Assembly: GCF_031202265.1 (NCBI RefSeq)
Contig: NZ_CP100605.1
Location: 124,001-188,000, forward strand
Origin: Bradyrhizobium sp. Ash2021
GTDB lineage: Bacteria > Pseudomonadota > Alphaproteobacteria > Rhizobiales > Xanthobacteraceae
Reading direction: 5' to 3'
Length of the DNA stretch: 64,000 bases
In this document: piece by piece, positions 9,067-17,604 of the stretch
Layout: every line of letters begins with the position of its first letter
Position numbering within the stretch: position 1 is the stretch's first letter
Notes under the pieces: model-generated
The model's database searches: none
What the model saw: the letters and a program-made list of their open reading frames with translations, nothing else
What the model was told of the DNA's origin: nothing
Translations under genes and position numbers: made by a program

Positions 9067-9444
9067 ATGTCCGTAAGCGATTCGCATCTGCCCATACGCG
9101 TCTGGCCGGCGATCGTTCGCGCGGTATCCGGAAGGTGTCCCGCGTGCGGCGGCGGCAAGTTCTTCAAAAGCTATTTGCATCAGGTCGACAGGTGCTCGGT
9201 GTGCGGTGAAAGCTTCGGTCAAATCCATGCTGACGATGGGCCGGCGTGGTTGACCATCGGCATCGTGGGTCACGTCGTGGTGCCTATGGCCTTGTTTACC
9301 GAAACGAATTTTCAGTGGCCGCTTTTGGTAAGCATGCCGGTATGGCCGTTGACGGCTTTTGCCATGACGATGACCATACTGCCACGGGCGAAGGCTCTAT
9401 TCATTGCGGCAATCTGGGCAATGAAGGCTCCCGGCTTCGAATGA
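9067..9444 (+). CDS. DUF983 family membrane protein
   Basis: 125 residues. A zinc-knuckle-like N-terminal half (RCPACGGGKFFKSYL, then RCSVCGESF) precedes DDGPAWLTI, the DUF983 signature, and two hydrophobic segments (VGHVVVPMALF and WPLTAFAMTMTIL). DUF983 proteins are small inner-membrane proteins of unknown role, often near cytochrome oxidase genes. A second DUF983 gene lies at 10924-11319 on the other strand. The start at 9067 is preferred because the sequence upstream in frame does not look coding. Confidence 0.85.
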   Translation: MSVSDSHLPIRVWPAIVRAVSGRCPACGGGKFFKSYLHQVDRCSVCGESFGQIHADDGPAWLTIGIVGHVVVPMALFTETNFQWPLLVSMPVWPLTAFAMTMTILPRAKALFIAAIWAMKAPGFE

Positions 9445-9576
9445 GGCGGTAGAGGACTGTCGCGTGGGATACTTGCCGGCAAGGTGAACATCGAGCAAAG
9501 GCTCGCTTGAACCTCTGCTTCGTAGTATCATCCGCCCCGTCGCTACCGAACGAGCGCACCCTAAGGTCCATCCGAC

Positions 9577-10161
9577 ATGGGCGAAACCAAGGAAACCAAG
9601 CAGGAAACCTCCCTGATTCCATTTCCGCGGCTCGCTGCGGCGTATCTCCTTTTTTTCTGCCTTGAATGCGTGTTGGCCGTCGAAGTCAGGTCCGTCGCTT
9701 TTTTCTCGGACAGCATCGTGTTCCTTGAAGGGGCTTCCGTGAGCGTCCTGATGTGGCCGAGGCTGAATTGGAGCCTGCCGAGCCGCGAAGCATTTGCCCG
9801 TTTCTCAAGAACCATGATTCTCGTCCCGGCGTGTTTCATGTTCTGGATGATCGCGGCGAACTATTACGGTGCCGAAGTTCCTTCTGCAGCACCAATGGCT
9901 ACGATTGGAGCCGTGCTCCTGCTTACTAATATCGCTTGCCTGATGATGCTGAGACGAGGCATGTCCGTGCACCCGGCGGATTCGAGTTCGAACGTTCGAA
10001 GTCATGCGATCATGAACGCTGCGATCATTCTGGCCGCATTTCTGACGTGGGGATCCGGGACGATGTGGCCGGACGTCCTGGTCGGCCTGGGGATTTTATA
10101 CATGAACGCGGACGCGGGGGAGCATGTTGAGCTCGCGGCGCTGACGCCCGAGGCCGCATGA
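9577..10161 (+). CDS. Cation-diffusion-facilitator-like membrane protein
   Basis: 194 residues with about six hydrophobic segments. The FFSDSIVFLEG motif at the second segment resembles the CDF transporter sequence in which an aspartate binds the metal, and RSHAIMNAAIIL corresponds to the segment with the second metal site. The usual metal-binding histidines are not evident and the cytoplasmic C-terminal domain is missing, as in short truncated CDF-like proteins. Direction of transport and metal cannot be inferred. It lies 132 bases downstream of the DUF983 gene on the same strand. Confidence 0.6.
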   Translation: MGETKETKQETSLIPFPRLAAAYLLFFCLECVLAVEVRSVAFFSDSIVFLEGASVSVLMWPRLNWSLPSREAFARFSRTMILVPACFMFWMIAANYYGAEVPSAAPMATIGAVLLLTNIACLMMLRRGMSVHPADSSSNVRSHAIMNAAIILAAFLTWGSGTMWPDVLVGLGILYMNADAGEHVELAALTPEAA

Positions 10162-10391
10162 CAGACGATCACTTGGATGCAATCCGGCGAAATCGATCCC
10201 TTGCCGATGAACTGGAATTTACGTCTCGATTTAGCAGCGGTCTCAGCGAGAACGCGCATACGACGCATGTGCCGGCGTCCACATTTTGTCATCGATCCTG
10301 CGCGCAAGCGCAGCCTCGCCAACGTCGGGAGCGAGTCCTTCTTCGATGGCTGTCAATCCAACCGCTCTCGCAACCTGGAAGGCGACATTTC

Positions 10392-10920
10392 TTAAAGGGC
10401 CGAAACAGGCGGCAAAATGTTTCCATCCGAAAGCTTTGTCCTCAGGGAGATTTCCGCGAGGGCTTTGGCGGCAGCCATGAACATGGCGTCACTTATCCGC
10501 GTTGCCTTGGATGCTATGGCCCCGAGGCCGCCACCGGGAGAAATGTAAGAATTGTTCACCTGGTCAGTCCGGAACGGCCGGCAGTCCCGCGTCATTGGCG
10601 GAAACGGGCTGCCCACCCCAATAACGCCACGTCCGTCGGTCCAGGCGAGAATATCGGCTGGCGCCGCCTCGCTGCAAGAAGTCGGATTTCGACAGTGGAA
10701 AAATGACCGGCCGCCGAGCTCCCGCCGCCATTTTGCGGACGACGTCCTCGTTGAAGGCTCCACGTTGCCCCGAAACGCCGATCAAGACGTTGGGCCGCGC
10801 GTTAGCAACCGTTTCCAGGAGACCAGTACTGCCGTCATTCGCAATTACCGAGCCCACCATATCAGCAGCGAATTTAGCGAACGACGGCCGTTGAATCGAA
10901 TGGCGGTCCGAAACATAGAT
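10392..10920 (-). pseudogene. Malic enzyme remnant (C-terminal part, frameshifted)
   Basis: On the minus strand the first piece reads YVSDRHSIQRPSFAKFAADM and then PNVLIGVSGQRGAFNEDVVR, with RRPVIFPLS. A frame change near 10697 leads to SEAAPADILAWTDGRGVIGV, then NNSYISPGGGLGAIA and ILPPVSAL. These are typical C-terminal blocks of NAD(P)-dependent malic enzymes (malate to pyruvate + CO2). The N-terminal catalytic part is absent and the upstream flank is the DUF983 gene, so this is a dead remnant. Confidence 0.85.
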
Positions 10921-10923
10921 GGG

Positions 10924-11319
10924 TTATTCTTTAACTCGCGGGATGAGTTTCGCTTGCGATGCCTTGTGATGATACTGCAGCGAGATAAGCAGGCTTTTCA
11001 GCCCTCGTAGCGGCCAAAGCGTCACGATCAGGATCAGCGGGAGCCAGAGCGCCGCGTGGACCCAGTACGGCGGCTGATACTTGACCTCAGTTATGAGGGC
11101 CGCGCCGACGACGATGGCGCCGGCGATCATGATGACGAATATGGCGGGACCGTCGCCGGCATCCGCAAAGGTGAAATCGAGGCCGCACGATTCGCAATCG
11201 GGTTTCAGCGTCAGGAATCCGTCAAAGAGCTTTCCCTTGCCGCAGCGCGGGCAGCGGCACAACAACCCCGTGAGATAGGGCGAAGGACCGATTGCCGGCA
11301 ATTGCTTTTCTGTGACCAT
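10924..11319 (-). CDS. DUF983 family membrane protein
   Basis: 131 residues. It begins with CPRCGKGKLFDGFLTLKPDC and ESCGLDF, two Cys pairs that may bind zinc, followed by the signature DAGDGPAIFVIMIAGAIVVG and a second membrane segment WLPLILIVTLWPLRGLKSL. It is paralogous to the gene at 9067-9444 but in the opposite orientation. It is transcribed in the same direction as the SMP-30-like gene upstream, with a gap of about 56 bases, so the two may form an operon. Confidence 0.85.
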   Translation of the reverse strand: MVTEKQLPAIGPSPYLTGLLCRCPRCGKGKLFDGFLTLKPDCESCGLDFTFADAGDGPAIFVIMIAGAIVVGAALITEVKYQPPYWVHAALWLPLILIVTLWPLRGLKSLLISLQYHHKASQAKLIPRVKE

Positions 11320-11375
11320 CGTATTGGCCTTTGCGCCGTTCGGACGGCGGCAAATGCCGACGTCGGTTCGGAACG

Positions 11376-12254
11376 CTAATGAGGGGCGATCTCCGCGAGC
11401 CGTATGGAACTCGCGGCTCCCGGAACATCGACAAACGTCGTCTCAACGCGTGCCGTCTGTTGGCGATTGGGATAATCCCCTAGATCGGCAGCGACCGTCA
11501 GACAAAAGAGCGTTCGGCCGTCCCGCCCGCCCAATTGACACGCGACCGCCTGGCGGCCCGGTACGTGGACGCGATGCGTAACGCGTCCACCTTGCAGCAC
11601 ACGGACAAACAGCGGCTGTCGGGCGGCGGCCGCCCAGACCGCTCCCTCCGAGTCCGCGCAGATGCCGACCGGGCTCATCCTTTCGAAATTTGCGAACACC
11701 CTTCGATGCAGCAGCGCGCCGTCGTTCCCGATCTGGAAAGCGAGGACCCGATTGCCGAGCGTCTCCGCGACCAGCACTTCATGAGTGCTTGTGATCGCCA
11801 GTCCGTTCGGATGAGCCATATTCTCGGCAACCGACCGGATCTTGCCGTCCGGCGTCGCCAGGAGGACCCGGGCCGACGCGAAGCAGTCCGGACCCGCCGC
11901 GTCGGCATCGAATGAAGTCACGTAGGCGTTTCCATCCCGGGCGACAGCCATGTCCCTCAGATATCCGACCGCAGCGTCAGCCAGGTCGGCATGGATCGTC
12001 GCCTTCGCGCCGCGCAAGTTCAGTATCAACCTCTGGGTCATCGAGGCGACCAGCAAGTCGCCGTCGGGCAAGAAGCCGAGACCGAACGGCCGGCTGGGCA
12101 CGTCGGCGACGACCGTGACCTTGCCGTCCAGATCAATGCGGTAAACCGTTCCGGCGCGCGGGTCGGACACCCACAAGGCGCCCATGTGCCATCTCGGCGC
12201 TTTAAGGCGCCAAAATCCGCTTGCGAGCACAGTAGTCTTCGCCGTTTTCAACAT
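11376..12254 (-). CDS. SMP-30/gluconolactonase/LRE-like beta-propeller protein
   Basis: 292 residues with repeating propeller-blade signatures: GALWVSDPRAGTVYRID, then FGLGFLPDGDLLVAS, then HPNGLAITSTHEVLVAE and VGICADSEGAVWAA. The HPNGLAI block is characteristic of the SMP-30 family, whose members hydrolyse sugar lactones using a metal centre in the propeller channel. The substrate cannot be predicted. No signal peptide is visible, so a cytoplasmic location is likely. The gene appears intact. Confidence 0.8.
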   Translation of the reverse strand: MLKTAKTTVLASGFWRLKAPRWHMGALWVSDPRAGTVYRIDLDGKVTVVADVPSRPFGLGFLPDGDLLVASMTQRLILNLRGAKATIHADLADAAVGYLRDMAVARDGNAYVTSFDADAAGPDCFASARVLLATPDGKIRSVAENMAHPNGLAITSTHEVLVAETLGNRVLAFQIGNDGALLHRRVFANFERMSPVGICADSEGAVWAAAARQPLFVRVLQGGRVTHRVHVPGRQAVACQLGGRDGRTLFCLTVAADLGDYPNRQQTARVETTFVDVPGAASSIRLAEIAPH

Positions 12255-12413
12255 CTTCGATCGGGTTGTCCCGTTGTTGCGTCAGCCGCAGCCCGCAATT
12301 ATCGAACGCGTTCCAAGGTCCGCGGCGATGATGGCTTGGGCTGTTTTATGTTCTTCATCTTCGGCTTCGAGACGTGCTCCCTCAGCCGGACACCGCGACC
12401 GCCAGCCGTGCTA

Positions 12414-13531
12414 GTACCCGGAATCAGAGCTGAGTGATACGGCGGCCTTTGAAACGGCGTTGACGGACCTTTTTCTTGGTCCAGACGAAGGGCTCTGCTC
12501 TGTCATTGTACGCGCCGACGTAGGCATCGATGTGTTCCTGAAGCTGCTTGAGGCTTGTGAAGGAGGTGCCGCTAAGCGACTGCCCCTGCAGGATCGAAAA
12601 CCATACCTCGACCTGATTGAGCCAGGACGCACTTGTCGGCGTGAAATGAAATTGCACGTTGGGATGGGCCTTGAGCCAGTCCTCGTTCTTCTTGTGGGTG
12701 TTGAGGTTGTCGAGGATGACGTGAAGCTGGCGGTTCGGAAAGGCCGCGGTAACGCTGTTCATGAAGTCGAGAAACTCGACGCGGCGACGTCGTTTTGAAT
12801 GGGCCGCAATGATCTTTCCGGTGGCGACTTCGAGCGCCGCAAACAATGTTGTGGTGCCATGCCGCTTGTAATCGTGGCTCTGGCCGGTCAAGGCGCGGCC
12901 ATTGGGCAGCTTCAGATAGCCCTGCGCTCGCTCCAAAGCCTGGATCGAGGGCTTCTCGTCCACGCATAGCACAATGGCCTTCGCGGGCGGGGCGACGTAG
13001 AGGCCAACAACATCGGCGGCTTTGGCCGTAAAGTTCGGGTCGTTGCTCTCACACCAGGACTTGCGAGCCGCGAGGTCAATCTTGTGACTGCGCAGGAACC
13101 GCCAGACATATTGGACGTCAACATCGCCCAGCGCCTCGGCCAGCAGAGGTCCGGTCCAGCGTGCAAACCCTTGCGGGGGCGGCTTATCCAGCAGCTTCAG
13201 AATCCGCTTGTCGGTCGTCTTCGTATAGATCGGCTGCTTGCCCGGTCGCGGCTTGTCTTGCAGCCCTTCAAGGCCATGATCGGCATAGCGATGCCGCCAA
13301 AGGCTGACAATCCGCGGCTGGACCCCAACTTCCTTGGCGATCGACCGGGTGCTGCGCCCGACCGCCGCCAACAGAACTATCCGTGCTCGCTTCAAATCGC
13401 GCTGCAATGTCATCGGTGAGCGACAACACGCCTCAAGCACCTTGCGATCTTTCTTCGAAAGGCGGACTTCTCTTGCTTCGGGTATCATCCCGACCTTGAA
13501 TCACGACTCACGATCTAAGAAAAGTGGGTAC
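12414..13531 (-). mobile_element. IS630-family insertion sequence, complete
   Basis: 1118 bp bounded by inverted GTACCC ends with a TA dinucleotide at each side (12412-12413 and 13532-13533), the target duplication expected of IS630/Tc1-type elements. It contains one intact transposase gene and interrupts an XRE regulator gene. Confidence 0.9.
12424..13488 (-). CDS. IS630-family transposase
   Basis: 354 residues. The N-terminal half is a helix-turn-helix region (STRSIAKEVGVQPRIVSLWR). The C-terminal half is the DDE catalytic domain, with LCVDEKPSIQAL, then HVILDNLNTHK, and finally SWLNQVEVWFSILQ. Length and motifs fit a full, potentially active enzyme. It spans almost the entire element. Confidence 0.95.
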   Translation of the reverse strand: MIPEAREVRLSKKDRKVLEACCRSPMTLQRDLKRARIVLLAAVGRSTRSIAKEVGVQPRIVSLWRHRYADHGLEGLQDKPRPGKQPIYTKTTDKRILKLLDKPPPQGFARWTGPLLAEALGDVDVQYVWRFLRSHKIDLAARKSWCESNDPNFTAKAADVVGLYVAPPAKAIVLCVDEKPSIQALERAQGYLKLPNGRALTGQSHDYKRHGTTTLFAALEVATGKIIAAHSKRRRRVEFLDFMNSVTAAFPNRQLHVILDNLNTHKKNEDWLKAHPNVQFHFTPTSASWLNQVEVWFSILQGQSLSGTSFTSLKQLQEHIDAYVGAYNDRAEPFVWTKKKVRQRRFKGRRITQL

Positions 13532-14004
13532 TAGGCACGCCTGGATTGATGAGTTCGATCCCCGCGTTCTCCAGAGCCGAAACCAGTTTCATCAGAGAAT
13601 CTACATTGCCGCGGATGACGCCGTCGCTCGCTTCCATGCGCTGAATAGTCGGCACGGAGAGGTCCGCCAATTCGGCCGTCTGCCGCTGATCGATGTTCAG
13701 GAGCGCGCGGGCGGCCCTGAGTTGATTGGCGGTAATCATGAGTGGGCGGCCTCCGGTGCGATGTGCACACGATATATCTACACCCTGCGAATTATTGTTT
13801 CAAGCATCAATTTACATGCACGAGATATCAATACACGCTAATTTGGCTCGGGAGCTAGGCGGTATCACGGCAACGATGCTGAGCCGACGCCGAATCGTCC
13901 CACCCGCGCGCCAAACATTAGCAGCAAGCGCCGAATTGATTTGCGCCCTGCACGTTACATGATAAGAGATGTTTTACACATGTTTTCTAATGTTTTGCTC
14001 TTTT

Positions 14005-14958
14005 ATGGTGTCGACTGTGCGATTGTTGGAACGTTATCAGGGTAGGAACGGGCAGATCGAGATCGTCGAGTGCTCTTGGGACGGTACGCGCGTGTACTTT
14101 GAAGAAGGCGTTCGACAAAGCCAGGCGACGCCCGACGGCGAAAGCGTGTTCACCTACGTCAAGATCATGGACGAGCTCCTATCACGCTCCGAACACATCC
14201 TCGTCCTGGGCTGCGGGGGCGGGAATCTCGCGACACGGCTTTCGCGTCTCGGGAAGCGACTGACCATCGTCGACATTAACCCGATCAGTTTCGTCCTCGC
14301 GCACAGATACTTCGATCTCCCGGATGACCTGCCCTGCATCGTTTCCGACTTTCGTAAATTCGTGTTCGATGACCGCGCATACTACGACGGCATTGCAATC
14401 GACGTAGGCGGGCCGGGATTCAGGTTCGCGGAAGAATTCGATGCAGAGACCTGCGACGCCATCCGTGCCCGGCTGGCACCGGGCGGCCGGATCGTAATGA
14501 ATGTGATGGTGTCGAACGACATTGATCCGACACCTGACCGAATCGCGGCCATCGCGGATTGCATGCGCAATGCGCTGACCGACGCCAGCATGACGTGCAA
14601 CCAGATCGACTACATCAACGCGCACGGAACCAGCACGCCTGAAAACGACAAGATGGAATACGTCGGCACCGCTGCCGTGTTCGGCGATCATGCACGCAAA
14701 ATTCCGGTCTCATCCAACAAGTCGATGATCGGGCATACCCTTTCGGCCGCGGGCATCATCGAAGCGGTTTTCACCTTCCTGACGCTTGAGCACCAACGCA
14801 TCCCACCGACAATCAACTACGACATTCCGGATCCCGCAATCCCGTTCGACGTCGTGCCGCACAAGGCAAGGGATGCGCGCGTCGCAACGGGGATGTCGAA
14901 TTCGTTCGGGTTTGGCGGCCAAAATGTCTCGCTCATCATGAGGCGGGCAGTGACCTGA
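14005..14958 (+). CDS. Chimeric ORF: spermidine-synthase-like methyltransferase fused to ketosynthase C-terminus
   Basis: Residues 1 to about 175 form a class I SAM-binding fold of the spermidine synthase type (HILVLGCGGGNLATRL for the glycine-rich loop, then LTIVDINPISF). From about residue 185 the sequence changes to the C-terminal third of a FabF/KAS II ketosynthase: DYINAHGTSTPENDKMEY, SSNKSMIGHTLSAAG and SNSFGFGGQN. The ketosynthase part has the two catalytic histidines but lacks the domain with the active-site cysteine, so it cannot act as a ketosynthase. The join is in frame and probably a deletion product. Start 14005 is chosen by resemblance; an ATG at 13969 is in frame, and neither has a clear ribosome binding site. 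Confidence 0.75.
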   Translation: MVSTVRLLERYQGRNGQIEIVECSWDGTRVYFEEGVRQSQATPDGESVFTYVKIMDELLSRSEHILVLGCGGGNLATRLSRLGKRLTIVDINPISFVLAHRYFDLPDDLPCIVSDFRKFVFDDRAYYDGIAIDVGGPGFRFAEEFDAETCDAIRARLAPGGRIVMNVMVSNDIDPTPDRIAAIADCMRNALTDASMTCNQIDYINAHGTSTPENDKMEYVGTAAVFGDHARKIPVSSNKSMIGHTLSAAGIIEAVFTFLTLEHQRIPPTINYDIPDPAIPFDVVPHKARDARVATGMSNSFGFGGQNVSLIMRRAVT

Positions 14959-15045
14959 CCTGAATCGAAAAAAATATTGGCCGCGGCCAAATCGAGCGCT
15001 TGCCGCCATTATTTGTTGGCTTAACCATGAAAGCATCAGGTAGTT

Positions 15046-15447
15046 ATGCTCTTGCCCCAACCCCTTCTGGTGTCCACGGTTCTGGTGGTCGAAGACGATG
15101 AGGTATTGCGCATGTGCGCAGCAGAAGTCGTCGCCGACGCCGGTTTTAGCCCGGTCGAAGCGGCGAATGCCGACGAAGCGTTTGCGATATTGGAAAGCCG
15201 CTCGGACATTGCGCTGCTTTTAACGGACATCCAGATGCCCGGCAGCATGGACGGCTTAGACCTTGCCCGAACCGTCCATGATCGATGGCCGGCCATCAAG
15301 ATCATTCTGGTGTCGGGACGAGTGGAACTGTCTGAGCGCGAAAGACCCATCAACAGCCGCTTCTTCCAGAAGCCGTTTGCGATCGGAAGAAATATGCTCC
15401 GTCGTACTGAAATTGCCAGCCCCGGTGCGAACTGCATTGTGGCATGA
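15046..15447 (+). CDS. Single-domain response regulator (CheY-like receiver)
   Basis: About 133 residues forming one receiver domain: the acidic pocket VVEDDEVL, the phospho-acceptor aspartate in LLLTDIQMPG, the conserved Ser in ILVSGR (in place of Thr) and the Lys in FFQKPF. The C-terminal helix after KPF departs from the usual pattern, which may reflect a late frameshift. No output domain follows, so it would act as a phosphorylation intermediate or regulator of a kinase. No cognate kinase is adjacent. Confidence 0.8.
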   Translation: MLLPQPLLVSTVLVVEDDEVLRMCAAEVVADAGFSPVEAANADEAFAILESRSDIALLLTDIQMPGSMDGLDLARTVHDRWPAIKIILVSGRVELSERERPINSRFFQKPFAIGRNMLRRTEIASPGANCIVA

Positions 15448-15778
15448 ATTGCGTCGCAATTTGATTCCGGGAATCTACGGAAATGGAACCGGAACTTCGG
15501 TTAACTTGCCCGCGCCGATCTACATTAAGGCGTCCGAGATCATTACGCACCTCGCGTTCTACATAGGCTGGGCGAACGCAATGGATGGTTCAAGAAGACG
15601 TTGCGCGAATGGGAGAGGGAGAAGATGGGGGGTGAGCGATCCCAAACGTGCAAACAGAATGCGCGACTGGTCGGGAAAGATCTGCAATCCAGACATTCCG
15701 CTTTAGCGGCCGCCGCCCCTCGGCACGCGACGCCGTTTGGGCGGGGGACCGGCTGCCGGCTTCTCGCCAGTCCTGTAG
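15448..15778. other. No supported gene
   Basis: Frames are short and overlapping, with no recognisable family. No repeat or RNA feature was found. Confidence 0.35.
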
Positions 15779-15934
15779 CTAGTGGTCGGCCTTGTCTACT
15801 AGTCTTAGCCATTCCGCAGCCATCTCTCGCAGAATGCCCCGGGATTCCGGATCACTTGTTTGTCTCGCCAATTTCACGCAATGCTCGGCGTAGCCGACGT
15901 ATTCATGTCGTTTTTCAATTGTCGGAATTGCCAT
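15779..15934 (-). CDS. Small hypothetical protein (51 aa)
   Basis: ATG at 15934 follows GAGG on the minus strand. The protein reads MAIPTIEKRHEYVGYAEHC and then SRGILREMAAEWLRLVDKADH. The R-x2-L-x-EMAAEWLRL end is shared by many small rhizobial proteins built as a short helical hairpin. Function is unknown. The longer frame upstream to 16090 is not supported. Confidence 0.65.
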   Translation of the reverse strand: MAIPTIEKRHEYVGYAEHCVKLARQTSDPESRGILREMAAEWLRLVDKADH

Positions 15935-15993
15935 AAATAACCTCGCTAGATCTCGTGGTAACAAGCTCCAAGTAAGTCCCCTCAGAACCACGC

Positions 15994-16251
15994 TTAAGAT
16001 TTCACGGGCGCGAATGCCACCTTGGTCATGTCGTTGTGGAAAATCGAATTCGTGAGCCCATTGTCCCAAAGTATCTTGACGGCACTCCAATTGTTTTCGA
16101 CCACCTTGCCCCGATCAGCCTTGCGGCCTTCCCAATAGACATACTCGCCAACCTTCAAGAGTCTGGATCGATCGCCACTTATTACAATTGCACCATGATA
16201 TGTATTTGAGACGAGCTTTCGCCGGGCTTGTGAAGATAACGCGCGCGTCAT
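15994..16251 (-). CDS. Small hypothetical protein with KOW-like beta segment
   Basis: The C-terminal 70 residues look coding: LLKVGEYVYWEGRKADRGKV, then WSAVKILWDNGLTNSIFHND, ending KVAFAPVKS. The KVG-x-VYW and WDNG pattern recurs in small rhizobial proteins. The start is uncertain (ATG at 16251 or 16272, both overlapping the next gene upstream by more than 100 bases). The overlap suggests that one of the two genes has been frameshifted. Confidence 0.45.
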   Translation of the reverse strand: MTRALSSQARRKLVSNTYHGAIVISGDRSRLLKVGEYVYWEGRKADRGKVVENNWSAVKILWDNGLTNSIFHNDMTKVAFAPVKS

Positions 16252-16435
16252 GTAACGCGCGGCGCGCAACAATCTCCAGTTGCCCTAAAGTCGCTCGTCC
16301 GCTCCGCGCGCAATTGATCAGTCGTTCAGCAATAAATTTCCGGTCTTCGTGTCGACCGCCATGCGGTAGCTCACCGCACACACGTTCAAGCACTATGTCC
16401 ATGTTGGCGATGGTACGCTCGTTGAATTCGCTCAT
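16115..16435 (-). CDS. Small hypothetical protein, paralogue of the gene at 4174
   Basis: Starts MSEFNERTIANMDIVLERVC and continues with ELPHGGRHEDRKFIAERLI and GRATLGQLEIVARRAL. The pattern ANMD-x2-LER-x-C, LP-x-G, H, IA-x-R and TLG matches the protein at 4174-4398. After residue 63 the sequence loses family character, so the last 40 residues may lie in the wrong frame. Function is unknown. Confidence 0.6.
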   Translation of the reverse strand: MSEFNERTIANMDIVLERVCGELPHGGRHEDRKFIAERLINCARSGRATLGQLEIVARRALHDARVIFTSPAKARLKYISWCNCNKWRSIQTLEGWRVCLLGRPQG

Positions 16436-16508
16436 GGTGTGGCCCTCCAGCCTTGAGCAGTTCCAGCATATCCCGTTTCGGCCTGGCGGGTAGGCTCGGT
16501 GCGGTGCG

Positions 16509-16739
16509 TCAAGCCCGAATTTGGCGCTGTCGCCGCGCCTCCTTGTCGATCAACTCTTGCTCGGTAACGACGCCCTTGCCGACCACCGGGCGATGGATTT
16601 TGCGCGCTTCGTCCGGATCGCCATTGCGAGGATAGACGCGCAAGAACTCGTCAAACCGATTCGGTGATGATCGCTTGGGTTTCGGTTTCAGTGGTGGTGC
16701 TGGTCGTTTCGGTGATCTTGGTCTCTCGACCTCGGCCAA
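16509..16739 (-). CDS. Hypothetical protein, probably 5' truncated by IS5
   Basis: 76 residues: a basic Pro-rich N-terminus (SPKRPAPPLKPKPKR) and then NRFDEFLRVYPRNGDPDEARK with a helical end (TEQELIDKEARRQRQIRA). The frame stays open upstream into the IS5 end at 16750, so the true start was probably removed by the insertion; the TTG at 16739 is only the first possible start left. Function is unknown. Confidence 0.45.
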   Translation of the reverse strand: MAEVERPRSPKRPAPPLKPKPKRSSPNRFDEFLRVYPRNGDPDEARKIHRPVVGKGVVTEQELIDKEARRQRQIRA

Positions 16740-16763
16740 CAGGTCTTTAGAGTCTGTCCGGGA

Positions 16764-17328
16764 TCATGCTGTTTTTTGACAGAGCTTTCTGAGCATGAGG
16801 CGGATTGAGGCAAGGCGCAAGAACGCCAAGGCCTTTCGGTTGAGGCACTCCCAATCCTTGGCCAAGCGGCGGCAGCGATTGAGCCAGGCGATGGTGCGCT
16901 CGACGATCCATCGCTTGGGCAAGACCGCAAAGCCCTTTGCTGTATCGGAACGCTTGACGATTTCCACGTCGATTTGCCGGAGGATTTTGCGAACGGCGGA
17001 CTGAAAGATCGGCCCCTGGTAGCCGCCGTCGGCATAGAGCTTCAGCAGGAATGGATGCAGGCCAAACAGAGTGGCCATCACCAACACCCCGCCGTCTCGA
17101 TCCTGGATGTCCGCCGAATGTACAAGGGCGTGGAGCAATAAGCCCTGGGTATCGACTAGGATGTGGCGCTTCTTGCCCTTGATCTTCTTTCCCGCATCGT
17201 AGCCATGCGGGTCAATCCACGCCCCCCTTTTTCCGCGCTCTTGACGCTTTGACTGTCGATGATGGCGGCGCTCGGGCTGGGTTCTCGGTTGGCCAACTCC
17301 CGACATTGTACATAGAGCGCGTGATGGT
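16764..17328 (-). pseudogene. IS5-family transposase, C-terminal half
   Basis: The minus-strand frame starts near HHHALYVQCRELANRE and continues GAWIDPHGYDAGKKIKGKKR, LYADGGYQGP and RWIVERTIAWLNRCRRLAKD. These hold the second Asp (ADGGYQG) and the Glu (VERTIAWL) of the DDE site. The N-terminal residues are missing and lie inverted at 17330-17604. Confidence 0.85.
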
Positions 17329-17329
17329 G

Positions 17330-17604
17330 GACGAAAGAGAACCGCGGTCGTTACGACCGCAGCCGGCTACGCTATCCCAGCGATTTGACCGATGAGGAAT
17401 GGGCGTTTGTGGAGCCGCTGATTGCGTCAGCCAAGCGAGGCGGCAACAAGCGCACGGTGGATGTGCGTGAAGTGGTCAATGGTCTGATGTATGTGCTGAG
17501 CAGCGGTTGCCAATGGCGAGCGATCCCGAAGGATCTGCCGCCGCGCAGCACGGTGCACGGTTATTTTGACTTGTGGACTTGGGACGGCACGCTCGATCGC
17601 ATCC
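17330..17604 (+). pseudogene. IS5-family transposase, N-terminal half (inverted)
   Basis: The plus-strand frame gives WTKENRGRYDRSRLRYPS and DLTDEEWAFVEPLIASAKRG, then SSGCQWRAIPKDLPPRSTVH, ending WDGTLDRI at about 17604. Turning this block around would place DRI directly next to HHHALYV of the other half, giving a continuous transposase. After 17604 the frame runs into unrelated sequence. Confidence 0.85.

Larger units (their letters stand above)
12299..13739 (-). pseudogene. XRE-family transcriptional regulator split by IS630
   Basis: The 5' part runs from ATG 13739 to the element border and encodes MITANQLRAARALLNIDQRQ, with a helix-turn-helix TAELADLSVPTIQRME. It then ends within IELINPGVPS. 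The 3' part lies beyond the element at 12411-12299. Removing the element and one copy of the TA duplication restores an open frame that continues AGGRGVRLREHVSKPK and stops with TAA at 12299-12301, giving 106 residues. GGGRGVRL-type endings are usual for this regulator class. The open frame that now reads into the element adds only THFS. Confidence 0.9.

Noticed and set aside
13726..13962. 78-codon plus-strand frame upstream of the chimeric methyltransferase ORF
   Set aside because: Covers the divergent promoter region of the XRE gene and has no family resemblance.
15601..15936. Plus-strand frame of 111 codons after the receiver gene
   Set aside because: Overlaps the better-supported small minus-strand gene at 15779 and has no ribosome binding site or family.
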